From JAAAOZ01 sp964496595 (lineage in GTDB: Bacteria > Chloroflexota > Anaerolineae > B4-G1 > SLSP01): DNA of 27,818 nt. The notes below the pieces were generated by a model, which saw only the letters and a list, made by a program, of their open reading frames with translations, searched no databases and had not been told where the DNA came from. This document shows, piece by piece, positions 7,026 through 14,349 of the stretch; the first letter of the stretch is position 1, and the number at the start of each line of letters is the position of its first letter. Location of the stretch: NCBI GenBank assembly GCA_964496595.1, contig CAZCAI010000053.1, positions 1-27,818 on the forward strand, in the 5' to 3' direction. The position numbers and the translations under genes were made by a program.

Positions 7026-8314
7026 CACGCGCCCATTTCGCGGCGGCGATCCACCACCACCTCGCCCGCCTTGATGACCATCCCGACGGGGTTGCCGCCG
7101 AAACGATAGCCGAGATGGCGATAGTCGGGCAGATCCAAGACGAGCAGATCGGCGGCATAGCCCGGCGTGAGGCTCCCGACGCGCTGTTCGAGGCCCAGCG
7201 CCGCCGCGGCGTTGAGCGTGGCGGCGACCAACGCCTGCGCGGGCGTCAGGTGCAGATAGCGGCAGGCCAGCGCGATGGCGAAGGGCATCGATTCGCACCA
7301 GGCGGTGCCGGGGTTGCAATCCGTCGCCAGGGCCAGGATGCCGCCCGCTGCCAACAGCTCGCGGGCCGGGGTGTAGTCGTGATGGCCCAGGCCAAAGGGC
7401 GTGCACGGCAAGGAGACCGCCACTGTGTCTGAGGCGCCTAACGCGGCGATCTCATCCGAGGGCGTGGCGACCAGATGATCCGCCGACGCAGCGCCAAGCT
7501 CGACGGCCAGGCGCGTCCCGCCGAGCGCTTCGAACTCGTCCACGTGAATTTTGAGCGGGAAGCCCGACGCCTGCGCCGCTTCCAAGATGCGCCGGCTCTG
7601 CGCCAGGTCAAAGGCGCCTTTCTCACAGAAGACATCACAAAAGGGCAGACGCGGCAGGTCGAGCGCCTCGGCGGCACCGGCGATAGCGGGGAGCATCTCG
7701 GCGATGATCAGCTCGCCGTAGGCAGCGGGGCGGTCTTGGTAGGCGGGCGGCACGGCGTGAGCGCCCAAGAAGGTCGGCACGACCGTCAGCGGATGGGAGC
7801 GCGATAGCTCGGCGATGGCCTGCAGCTCGCGCACTTCCGCAGCGGTCGTCAGGCCGTAGCCGGTCTTGGCCTCGACGGTGGTCGTGCCTGAGCGCAACAT
7901 CCGATCTAAGCGCGGGCGCGTCGCCGCCACCAACGCCGCCACGGAGGCGGCGCGCGTGGCGCGCACGGTGGCCATGATCCCGCCGCCGGCGGCCATAATC
8001 TCCATGTAACTCGCGCCGGCGACGCGCTGCTCAAACTCCTCGGCGCGGTCGCCCATCCACACAACGTGCGTGTGCGGATCGACGAAGCCGGGGCAGACCA
8101 CCCGCCCGCTCGCGTCGATCTCGCGATCCGCCCGAACGCGCGCGGGCAGCACCGAGGTCGCGCCCACCTCGACGATCTCGCCCGCCGCGATCAGGACAGC
8201 GCCACCCTCAATGATGCCCAGATCGCCCAACGCCGCGCCCCGTTGGGGGCCGCTATCGTGCAGCGGCACGGTGCAAAGCTGCGCCGCCGAGTGGACCAGT
8301 AACGTACCCTCCAT
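7025..8314 (-). CDS. hutI: Imidazolonepropionase
   Basis: Hydrolyses imidazolone-5-propionate to N-formimino-glutamate, the third step of histidine degradation. The 429-residue amidohydrolase has the metal motif 'DPHTHVVW' (H81 and H83), H257 and E260 in 'IHVDEF', H280, and D332 in 'TDCNPGTAW'. These match the HutI metal and substrate ligands in order and spacing. Other family marks are 'YMEIMAAGGGIMATVRATR' and 'EAKTGYGL'. ATG 8314 is preceded nine bases upstream by AAGGAG. An in-frame GTG at 8341 lies upstream of that site and is rejected. The other hut genes (hutH, hutU) are not in the window. Instead hutI overlaps an rRNA-modification gene by one base, an unusual partnership. Two ACATTGT repeats overlap its promoter. 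Confidence 0.94.
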   Translation of the reverse strand: MEGTLLVHSAAQLCTVPLHDSGPQRGAALGDLGIIEGGAVLIAAGEIVEVGATSVLPARVRADREIDASGRVVCPGFVDPHTHVVWMGDRAEEFEQRVAGASYMEIMAAGGGIMATVRATRAASVAALVAATRPRLDRMLRSGTTTVEAKTGYGLTTAAEVRELQAIAELSRSHPLTVVPTFLGAHAVPPAYQDRPAAYGELIIAEMLPAIAGAAEALDLPRLPFCDVFCEKGAFDLAQSRRILEAAQASGFPLKIHVDEFEALGGTRLAVELGAASADHLVATPSDEIAALGASDTVAVSLPCTPFGLGHHDYTPARELLAAGGILALATDCNPGTAWCESMPFAIALACRYLHLTPAQALVAATLNAAAALGLEQRVGSLTPGYAADLLVLDLPDYRHLGYRFGGNPVGMVIKAGEVVVDRRREMGA

Positions 8315-8353
8315 TCGCGTCAACTCCTTTCCTTGGGTCACAATGTCACTCCT

Positions 8354-8392
8354 ACATTGTATACATTGTACACCAACCGCGCCTGGTCACAA
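8354..8392 (-). promoter_or_regulatory. hutI promoter with overlapping direct repeats (candidate operator)
   Basis: On the minus strand TTGTGA (8392-8387) and TACAAT (8370-8365) are 16 bases apart. Two ACATTGT copies on the plus strand (8354-8360 and 8363-8369), two bases apart with a TGTATACA palindrome at their junction, cover the -10 element and start region. This is where a repressor would bind. GntR-type HutC repressors bind TTGTATNTACAA-like sites, so the resemblance is suggestive only. Confidence 0.45.
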
Positions 8393-8418
8393 AAGCAAAT
8401 GCCGGGAGTCTCCCCAAC

Positions 8419-8447
8419 AAAAAAGGCCAGGATCAGGTCCTGGCCTT
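8419..8447 (-). terminator. Terminator of the lytic-transglycosylase-like gene
   Basis: GGCCAGGA (8425-8432) and TCCTGGCC (8438-8445) form a stem with a 5-base loop, extended by AA/TT. On the minus strand it is followed by a T-run (8424-8419). Confidence 0.85.
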
Positions 8448-8471
8448 GATGATGCCTGATGATGCCTCGCG

Positions 8472-9773
8472 TCATTCCGGCGAGGGAATGTAAATCCCCA
8501 CCGAGATGGTCTCATCCCCGGAGGTGATTAGAACCGAGCCGATGATGCTGCCGTTGCGATGCGGGGATGTGACATCAAAAGTGATGGGGCCGGACACAGG
8601 GCCGCCGCGCACATCCTCACCGGTTTTCCAGGCGTAGGTGTACTGGCAATCTCCGCCGTGTCCGGTAGCGTAGATGGTCGCCTTCCAGCCCTCCGGCGTG
8701 TTCTGGCGCTCGAAGTACCAGGCCTCACCCCAGAAATCTCCGCCCGCGCATGATGGCGCCGGGGCGGTCTCGGCCTCTGTTTCGGGCGTCGGTTCGGCCT
8801 CCCCGGCCTCGGATGATGGCGCAGCTTCAGCCGGTGCTGCAACGCCAGCTTCGGGCGTCGCTTGGGGCGCAGGCGTCTTCGTGGGGATCGGCGTAGCCTC
8901 CGGCAAAGAGGCCGCGCTTGACACAGCCTCGGTTATCTCCGGCGACGACGCCATCTTGTTCATCGCGGCCGATGTCCGCACGGCCATCGCGACGTAGGCA
9001 TGATCCGGGATGAGCCACTCGCCGCTCGACACCTCGTAGAGCCACACGCCTACGTCATAGCGCGCGCCGGTTTCCTTATCGGCATATCGCGCCAACACCG
9101 AAGAGGGCGGGACATCGGGAATCAGCGGCATGCCATCCGGCACCCAGTTCGTGCGATTGTAGAAGTAAACATCGTCGCGCCCTGAGTCGGCCACCCAAAT
9201 CGGCCCGTGGATGCCCACGGCGCGCACAGCGAAGAAGGCGATCCAGCGGCCCTCCGGCTCATAGCGCAGCGAGACGGCGTGCGCATAATCGCGCAAGATC
9301 GTCGTTGCGAAGTGCTTGGGGCCGCGATACATAGTTTGATCCCAGCCGCCGTTGTAGGCCGCCAGCGCGTTGAAAACATCGCCATCGCCCTGCTCGACGA
9401 CGGTCGCTAAGGTGCGTGCGCCCCAGAAGAGATTGGTGCTCGGATCGAGCAGCGCGGCCTTTTCTGGCCGCCACGTGAACCCGGCCTCCTTGGGCATCAC
9501 CTGCATCAAGCCGACGGCGCCCACCGGCCCGACGGCGTTCGGGTCGCCGCGCGATTCCATCCACACGAGGGAGGCTAAAAAGTCGGGATCGAGCGCCCTG
9601 CGCTCAGCTTCCTGGATAATTAAATCGCTCCAGCGTTGTACTTTGTACGACCAATATGAGGATAGCTGCATCTCGCTTTGCGTCTGCGGCGAGGAGGATT
9701 GAATCATCGGCGCGCCGATGAGCAACAAACTCAAGGCGATGATCACAGTCATCACGACATATCTCAGTTTCAT
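8472..9773 (-). CDS. Secreted lytic-transglycosylase-like protein with Pro/Thr-rich linker
   Basis: A 433-residue exported protein. A hydrophobic signal or anchor covers about residues 5-25. The SLT (goose-lysozyme-like) domain at about 45-150 holds the presumed catalytic Glu73 in 'WMESRGDPNAVG', then 'AVGLMQVMP' (86-94) and 'ALAAYNGG' (136-143). These are the three standard SLT motifs, so cleavage of peptidoglycan between MurNAc and GlcNAc is likely. Residues about 160-275 form a region I do not recognise. A Pro/Thr/Glu/Ala-rich linker (about 285-340) leads to a C-terminal beta-rich domain with two Cys, also unrecognised ('GGDFWGEAWYFER', 'YTYAWKTGEDVRGG'). ATG 9773 has GAGGAG nine bases upstream. 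It stands alone with its own promoter and terminator. Confidence 0.85.
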   Translation of the reverse strand: MKLRYVVMTVIIALSLLLIGAPMIQSSSPQTQSEMQLSSYWSYKVQRWSDLIIQEAERRALDPDFLASLVWMESRGDPNAVGPVGAVGLMQVMPKEAGFTWRPEKAALLDPSTNLFWGARTLATVVEQGDGDVFNALAAYNGGWDQTMYRGPKHFATTILRDYAHAVSLRYEPEGRWIAFFAVRAVGIHGPIWVADSGRDDVYFYNRTNWVPDGMPLIPDVPPSSVLARYADKETGARYDVGVWLYEVSSGEWLIPDHAYVAMAVRTSAAMNKMASSPEITEAVSSAASLPEATPIPTKTPAPQATPEAGVAAPAEAAPSSEAGEAEPTPETEAETAPAPSCAGGDFWGEAWYFERQNTPEGWKATIYATGHGGDCQYTYAWKTGEDVRGGPVSGPITFDVTSPHRNGSIIGSVLITSGDETISVGIYIPSPE

Positions 9774-9821
9774 CTACGAAAGCTCCTCATCAAAGTTGAT
9801 TATGGGCTTCGACAAAATGTA

Positions 9822-9849
9822 ACTATACGCGATTCGGGGGGGTTGTCAA
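9822..9849 (-). promoter_or_regulatory. Promoter of the lytic-transglycosylase-like gene
   Basis: Minus strand TTGACA (9849-9844), a 16-base spacer containing seven C's in a row, then TATAGT (9827-9822). It gives a leader of about 45 nt. A 12-bp direct repeat (9850-9875) abuts the -35 box. Confidence 0.8.
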
Positions 9850-9875
9850 CTGGAAGTTGGATGCTGGAAGTTGGA
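9850..9875. repeat. Two perfect CTGGAAGTTGGA copies
   Basis: The 12-base word is repeated exactly at 9850-9861 and 9864-9875, two bases apart, directly upstream of the -35 element of the minus-strand promoter. Confidence 0.85.
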
Positions 9876-9906
9876 CGAATGCGAGACCATAATCATAATA
9901 AAACAA

Positions 9907-9936
9907 AAGCGCGAGGTGCGCAACTTTTGCGCGCTT
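9907..9936 (-). terminator. Possible terminator of the sbcD-like gene
   Basis: AAGCGCG (9907-9913) pairs with CGCGCTT (9930-9936); the latter includes part of the stop codon. On the minus strand the stem is followed by TTTTGTTT. The stem is short and the loop is 16 bases, so this is moderate support. Confidence 0.5.
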
Positions 9937-11191
9937 ACGACTCGCTGGCGGCCTCTCCAAAGATGGCCTGGGCTTCTTCTATGTAGGGTGCAATGTCCTC
10001 CTCGGTTTTGCCCTTGGCGAGGAGGTAACGAGCGAGTAGCCGTGTGGGTGTCAGCGTGTCCGGCTCCAGCCCGGCCAGGCGATCCCGGCCGGCGCGCTCG
10101 ACTTCGCGGTTGATCTGGGAGAAGAAGGCGTCGGCCAGCAGGGGAGAGAGATCCGCATCGCGCAGGTGCGGCTCCTGCTCCGGGGACATCTTCACCACCA
10201 GACGGGCTACCGCGTCAGTCAGGAAGCGCGATTCGAAGGCTTTCTGCACCGCCGCTAGCGGATCTTCCGCCTCGCGCACGTCCACGCGCACGGTGATGAA
10301 GGGCCGCGCGGGCAGCTCGATGTACTCCCAGAAGGTCATCCCGCGCTCGACCTCGACCCAGCAGAAGCCCTTGGGCTGATCGGCCTCGCCAAAATCGACG
10401 CGCTCCAGGCTGCCGGCGTAGACGATGGGCGGGCTGTTTTCCGGGTTGAGGTTTTGATGCTTGTGGATATGCCCCAGCGCGACGTAGTCCCAGACGGAAT
10501 CCTTGAGCGCGGAGAGCGGCACGGCCACATCCCGCCCAACCATAATGCTGCGCTCCGATCCCCACGTGGCGCTTTCCACGGAGATGTGCGCCAGCAAGAT
10601 TGCGGGGATTTCCGGGTCGATCTCGGCGCCTAGTTGCTCGATGATGCCCACGACGGCGTCGGTCACGGCGCGATCCAGGCTCTCCTGATCCAGGCGGCGA
10701 TATTGCTCGCGGGTGAGAAGCCGCTGGCGCACGGGATAGGGCAGCGTGGCGATTTGAATGGGGCCGCGCGCCGTCTCCAGCCGCAACAACTCCGCGCGCT
10801 CGGCGACGGTGACGTAAGGCACGGCCAGCGCATCGAAAATCTCCACACTGGAAGCGTGCTGCTCCATCACGGGCACGTCGTGATTGCCGACGAGCAGTAC
10901 GGTGGGGATGTGGGCTGCGGAGAGGCGACGAATCCGCTGGGCAAACTCGCGCTGGTAAGTGGGCGCCGGGGAGCGATTGCGAAACGCATCCCCGGCGAAG
11001 AGCACCACATCGGCCTGATGCTCCAGCGCGTAATCGATCAACTCATCCAGGCGATCCAAGAAATCGACGACGCGCCGATTGAGGCCCGTCTCCGGGTCGA
11101 GGCTGCCGTAGGTCTCCATGCCGATGTGCAGATCGGCAAAGTGCAGGATACGAATCGGCCCTTCTTCTGTAATCTCAGTAAGTTCATTCAT
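9935..11191 (-). CDS. sbcD: SbcD/Mre11-like metallophosphoesterase nuclease
   Basis: A 418-residue protein with the calcineurin-like phosphoesterase core of SbcD/Mre11, the nuclease subunit that trims hairpins and protein-blocked DNA ends with the SMC-like ATPase SbcC. Motifs: 'HFADLHIG' (17-24, D20 and H22), 'VVLFAGDAF' (D68), 'LLVGNHD' (99-105), 'ILLAHISVE' and 'VALGHIHKHQ', then 'VYAGSLERVDFGE'. These are all the metal-binding motifs in order. The C-terminal region from about residue 330 is charged and helical, consistent with an SbcC-binding tail. No sbcC gene is in the window. The start codon overlaps the stop of the upstream DNA methyltransferase fusion gene as ATGA, so the two products are probably made together. 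Confidence 0.9.
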   Translation of the reverse strand: MNELTEITEEGPIRILHFADLHIGMETYGSLDPETGLNRRVVDFLDRLDELIDYALEHQADVVLFAGDAFRNRSPAPTYQREFAQRIRRLSAAHIPTVLLVGNHDVPVMEQHASSVEIFDALAVPYVTVAERAELLRLETARGPIQIATLPYPVRQRLLTREQYRRLDQESLDRAVTDAVVGIIEQLGAEIDPEIPAILLAHISVESATWGSERSIMVGRDVAVPLSALKDSVWDYVALGHIHKHQNLNPENSPPIVYAGSLERVDFGEADQPKGFCWVEVERGMTFWEYIELPARPFITVRVDVREAEDPLAAVQKAFESRFLTDAVARLVVKMSPEQEPHLRDADLSPLLADAFFSQINREVERAGRDRLAGLEPDTLTPTRLLARYLLAKGKTEEDIAPYIEEAQAIFGEAASES

Positions 11192-12411
11192 ACTGTCTTC
11201 TCGTGCGCCTTCCTAAATTTCTCGCGATACGGATGCTCGAGGGACGGATCGGGAACAGCCAGTCCCATCTCGATCATCTTACGGTTGATAAAGAGGCCGT
11301 TTTTCAGGTAAACGTAGGCCGCGTCGGGCCGGGAGGATAGCGGCGCGCGCAGGGAAATCCGCTTGCCAACGATATACTCGCGCAGGTAAGCCAGGACCGC
11401 ACTCTCCTGTGATTCCGGCACGGTGATGCCCAAGAGCGTGATCTCGCGCCCATCCGCCAGTTCCAGAGCGGCCGGCCCCGCAGCCGCCGCCACCTTGCAG
11501 AGCTTGCGCTGGCGTCGCTGCCGGGGGCGTTTGGGGCAAATGTCGGCAATGGCAGGCGTATAGTCAAGCGGCGGCAGGGAGACTTGGCGCTCCGGCGAAA
11601 TGAAGCGCCCGTGATCCGCCGCCAACCCCCCATTCTCGATCAACTCAGATAATTTCGCCTCGATGAGCGGGCGAAAATCGGGGTTCAGTTCGTAGCCGAC
11701 GGCGCGGCGTCCCAGCGCCAACGCGGCCTTGGCCGTCGTGCCGCTGCCCAGGAAGGGATCGAGCACCAGGTCATCGCGGACGGTGTACATGCGGATGAGG
11801 CGGCGCGGCAGTTCCTCCGGGAAGGCGGCGCCGTGCTCGCCCTGGCGCGCGCCGCCGAAGGCCCAATGGCCGGAGAAGAAGGTCTTCCACTCCTCCTTCG
11901 TCATCGCCGCCGCCTCGCGCTGCTCGCGCGGGATGCGACGCTTGCCGCGCTTCTTGAGGAGCAGGATAAACTCATAATCGATCTCGACGACGCCGTTCGG
12001 CGGGTGCGGGTACGATCCCATAATGATGGCGCCGCCGCTGGTCTCCATCGTCGTGCGCTTCTGCCAGATGATGGCGCCCATATAATCGAAGCCGATCTGC
12101 TCAGCCTGGGCGATGATCTCCGCGTGCAGCGGGATCACCTTGTAGCGCCCGAAGCGCCTGGCGCGCGCGAATTGATCGCCGATGTTGACGCAGAGCCGCG
12201 CGCCGGGCATCAGCACGCGATGGCACTCGGCCCAGACGCGGTAGAGATCGCGCAGGTAGGTGTGCAGCGACTGCCCGTGCCCGATCTGGCCGGGCACGTC
12301 GTAGTCCTTGATGGTGTAGTACGGCGGCGACGTAACCACGAGCGCCACGCTGGCGTCGGCGACTTCCGGCATCGCGCGCGCGTCCGCGACGTAAATCCGC
12401 GTATCAGACAT
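11188..12411 (-). CDS. Beta-class DNA N4/N6-methyltransferase fused to a degenerate SNase-like domain
   Basis: A 407-residue protein. Residues 1-260 form an amino-methyltransferase with 'TSPPYY' (27-32, catalytic motif IV) preceding 'DPFLGSGTT' (218-226, SAM motif), the beta-class order seen in N4-cytosine or N6-adenine DNA methyltransferases. A basic linker (292-304, 'CPKRPRQRRQRKL') leads to residues 316-400, which read as a staphylococcal nuclease-like fold: 'ITLLGITVPE', 'LREYIVGKRISLR', 'AYVYLKNGLFINRKMIEMGLA'. Glu333 of the 'PE' pair is kept. The Ca-binding Asp (DxPE reads TVPE) and the Arg of the usual 'YGRxLAYV' (here 'SSRPDAAYVYL') are missing, so this domain is probably non-catalytic. 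ATG 12411 is preferred over 12453 because the family begins close to such a 'RIYxADA' segment. The stop overlaps sbcD. Confidence 0.85.
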   Translation of the reverse strand: MSDTRIYVADARAMPEVADASVALVVTSPPYYTIKDYDVPGQIGHGQSLHTYLRDLYRVWAECHRVLMPGARLCVNIGDQFARARRFGRYKVIPLHAEIIAQAEQIGFDYMGAIIWQKRTTMETSGGAIIMGSYPHPPNGVVEIDYEFILLLKKRGKRRIPREQREAAAMTKEEWKTFFSGHWAFGGARQGEHGAAFPEELPRRLIRMYTVRDDLVLDPFLGSGTTAKAALALGRRAVGYELNPDFRPLIEAKLSELIENGGLAADHGRFISPERQVSLPPLDYTPAIADICPKRPRQRRQRKLCKVAAAAGPAALELADGREITLLGITVPESQESAVLAYLREYIVGKRISLRAPLSSRPDAAYVYLKNGLFINRKMIEMGLAVPDPSLEHPYREKFRKAHEKTV

Positions 12412-12647
12412 CAGTCTCTTTCGCCCTCCAATTGTGGCTCGGTGAGTCTCCATTGGGAGGACAAAAGACGTCGTTCACAGCGTAAAACGTATTTCGTATT
12501 CCGTAACGAACTAGTTGCGAGATTCGATTGGTAGATGTGCAAAGTATACACAATATAATTACGCAATACGCTTTACGGAATACTCCACGGTGGCTCGACG
12601 GGGTCCTCTTAGAGAGAATAAACCATACTGGCCACAACATCCACAGA
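12412..12647. other. Intergenic region with inverted GCGTATT-type words
   Basis: Between rpiB and the methyltransferase gene the sequence holds copies of the CGTATTNCGTATTNCGTAA word at about 12479-12506 and, in opposite orientation, at about 12560-12585. They could form an imperfect hairpin. I find no gene, tRNA or clear terminator here. Confidence 0.5.
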
Positions 12648-13091
12648 TTATGTTTCCTCAATCGCCATGATCTTGCCGACGCGCCGCGCGTGGCGCCCGC
12701 CCTGGAATTCAGCGGCAAGAAACGCATCTACGATCTCGAGCGCCAGGTCGGGCCCGACGACGCGCCCGCCCAGCGCCAGCAGATTGGCGTTGTTGTGCTC
12801 GCGCGCCATCCGCGCCATATAGCAATCGGTGCAGAGCGCGGCCCGCGCGCCCCGCACTTTGTTCGCCGCCAGGGAGATGCCGATGCCGGTGCCGCAACAG
12901 ATCACGCCCAAGTCATACTCCCCCGCGACGACGGCCTCCGCCACGGGCCGGCCGTAGTCGGGATAATCGACCGAGCTCTCGCCATCGTGCGTCCCGTAGT
13001 CAAAGACATCGTGCCCCAGCTTGATCAGGTGATCTTCGATCTCTTCCTTGAGGGCAAAACCCCCGTGATCCGCCCCTAAAATGATGCGCAT
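12648..13091 (-). CDS. rpiB: Ribose 5-phosphate isomerase B
   Basis: Interconverts ribose 5-phosphate and ribulose 5-phosphate in the pentose phosphate pathway. The 147-residue protein has the RpiB/LacAB fold marks: 'GADHGGFALKEEI' at the N terminus with the Asp-His phosphate/sugar contacts, 'VICCGTGIGIS' with the catalytic base Cys in CGTGIG, 'KVRGARAALC' for phosphate binding, 'AREHNNANLLALGGR' with the ring-opening His, and a C-terminal 'GGRHARRVGKI'. All active-site positions are present and the length is typical. ATG 13091 has GAGGA six bases upstream. It lies downstream of the ThyX-related gene, separated by 128 bases that hold an inverted repeat. Confidence 0.95.
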   Translation of the reverse strand: MRIILGADHGGFALKEEIEDHLIKLGHDVFDYGTHDGESSVDYPDYGRPVAEAVVAGEYDLGVICCGTGIGISLAANKVRGARAALCTDCYMARMAREHNNANLLALGGRVVGPDLALEIVDAFLAAEFQGGRHARRVGKIMAIEET

Positions 13092-13121
13092 ATTTCCTCC
13101 TCAAAAAATAACGTTCCCAAC

Positions 13122-13214
13122 CCTTGCGAAGGTTAGACGGTTACGCTTCGATGCACTGATACTTACGAATCAGAATCCATACTCAACCCACATCACGCCG
13201 CAACCTTCGCAAGG
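13122..13214. repeat. Inverted pair of CCTTGCGAAGGTT palindromes
   Basis: CCTTGCGAAGGTT (13122-13134) and its exact complement AACCTTCGCAAGG (13202-13214) flank 67 bases. Each copy is itself a near-perfect small hairpin (CCTT-GCG-AAGG). A related CGCGAAGGTTAGAG occurs near 21938. Confidence 0.8.
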
Positions 13215-13219
13215 TTAAA

Positions 13220-13747
13220 TCAAAGACAATCTTGGACAAATTCCACGTGCGCCAGCTCCGAGCACATCACCGCGCAGAAGGTCTGCCATTCGGCCAGACG
13301 ATGCGTGCCGCGCTGGTGAATCATCCGCCGGAGAGTTTTGTAGTTGGTACAAATCACGCGCCGCTGAAGAAAGGACTCCGGCAGTTCGCGTTTGGCCTGC
13401 ACGAACTCGCGTTTCGCGATCAACTCGTTGAGATGCACTAACGTCGCCGGATCGATCTCATCCTCAAAATCGGCCTGGGTCAGGGGGCGCTTGAGGAGCG
13501 TGTGCATCGTGCTTTCGCTCTGTTTCGTGATGCCAACTCGGTAGGTATCGAACTGCTGCCACCAATAGCGCGCGGCGGTGATATCCAACCAAACCATCAT
13601 CGATTCCAAGAATTTGTTGTGCCCATCCTCCTGAGCGTGGATGCGATGGGCGACGTCCGGCATATTCTCCACCGGCTGCTTATAGCTCAAACTCAGCCCC
13701 ACGAGCGCCTGCTCGTAGCCAGCTTCGTGCATAATTTCAATCTTCAT
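13220..13747 (-). CDS. ThyX-related conserved protein (divergent)
   Basis: A 175-residue protein I identify only at superfamily level. Residues 55-83 ('ITAARYWWQQFDTYRVGIT' then 'KQSESTMHT') align by pattern with the region of FAD-dependent thymidylate synthase ThyX that holds RHRxxSxNExSxRY. The RHR triplet is not kept and only Glu and Ser positions agree. Residues 134-155 ('TNYKTLRRMIHQRGTHRLAEWQ') resemble the ThyX 'NARSLLxFLxLRxxxxAQWE' helix. Similar proteins of unknown function occur in phages and Firmicutes. The gene follows dcd by 17 bases, which fits nucleotide metabolism since Dcd supplies the dUMP precursor. ATG 13747 has no clear Shine-Dalgarno site. Thymidylate synthase activity is not established, because canonical dUMP-binding residues are missing. 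Confidence 0.5.
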   Translation of the reverse strand: MKIEIMHEAGYEQALVGLSLSYKQPVENMPDVAHRIHAQEDGHNKFLESMMVWLDITAARYWWQQFDTYRVGITKQSESTMHTLLKRPLTQADFEDEIDPATLVHLNELIAKREFVQAKRELPESFLQRRVICTNYKTLRRMIHQRGTHRLAEWQTFCAVMCSELAHVEFVQDCL

Positions 13748-13764
13748 TCGATAAAAACCCCGTA

Positions 13765-14325
13765 CTATAACCTGGGCAAGACAACGCCGCGCTGGCCTTG
13801 ATATTTGCCCTTCTTGTCGGCGTAGGAAATCTCGCAGGGCGCGTCCCCCTCGAAGAAGAGCACCTGGGCGATGCCCTCGTTGGCGTAGATTTTGGCCGGC
13901 AGCGGCGTGGTGTTGCTGATCTCGATGGTGATAAAGCCATGCCATCCCGGCTCCAAGGGCGTAAAATTCGTCACGACACCACAACGCGCATACGTCGATT
14001 TTCCGAGCACGGCGCCCAGCACATCGCGCGGCATGCGGATGTACTCGAGGCTCCGCGCCAGGGCGAAGGAGTTGGGCGGGATGATGCAGACATCGCCCTG
14101 GAAATCGATCAACGCGCCGGCGTCTAGCGCCTTGGGGTCCACCACGGCGAGATCGCCCTTGCCGGGCGTGAAGACCTTGAACTCATCGGCCACGCGGATG
14201 TCGTAGCCGTAGGACGAGAGGCCGTAGGAGATCACGCCATCGCGCTTCTGTCCGGCAAAAAACGGTTCGATCATCTGGTGTTCTAACGCCATTTTGCGAA
14301 TCCAACTATCAGGTTTTAATCCCAT
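13765..14325 (-). CDS. dcd: dCTP deaminase
   Basis: Deaminates dCTP to dUTP, feeding dUMP and then dTMP synthesis. The 186-residue protein has the Dcd N-terminal signature 'WIRKMALEHQMIEPF', then 'SYGLSSYGYDIRVADEF', 'ALARSLEYIRMP', 'LGKSTYARCGVVTNFTPLEPGWHGFITIEISNT'-type sequence with the catalytic Glu in 'TIEISN', and the C-terminal 'YQGQRGVVLPRL' that closes over the nucleotide. The length is typical of Dcd. Whether it is the bifunctional deaminase/dUTPase form cannot be told from sequence. ATG 14325 has AAAGGG a few bases upstream. It sits between argS (24 bases away) and the ThyX-related gene (17 bases), so the three are probably one unit. Confidence 0.93.
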   Translation of the reverse strand: MGLKPDSWIRKMALEHQMIEPFFAGQKRDGVISYGLSSYGYDIRVADEFKVFTPGKGDLAVVDPKALDAGALIDFQGDVCIIPPNSFALARSLEYIRMPRDVLGAVLGKSTYARCGVVTNFTPLEPGWHGFITIEISNTTPLPAKIYANEGIAQVLFFEGDAPCEISYADKKGKYQGQRGVVLPRL

Positions 14326-14349
14326 AGATTACCCTTTCTTACACTGTTC

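Noticed and set aside
7026..7406. N-terminal extension of the RluD-like protein
   Set aside because: The added residues lie in another frame of hutI and are Arg/Gly/Pro-rich. The ATG at 7025 gives a normal RluD start and overlaps the hutI stop.
10634..11311. Plus-strand frame opposite the sbcD-like gene
   Set aside because: It has no family motif and the opposite strand encodes all the SbcD signatures.
9935..12411. Complete restriction-modification or known defence island
   Set aside because: No restriction endonuclease, specificity subunit, BREX, DISARM or other signature gene is present; SbcD-like nucleases are usually repair proteins.
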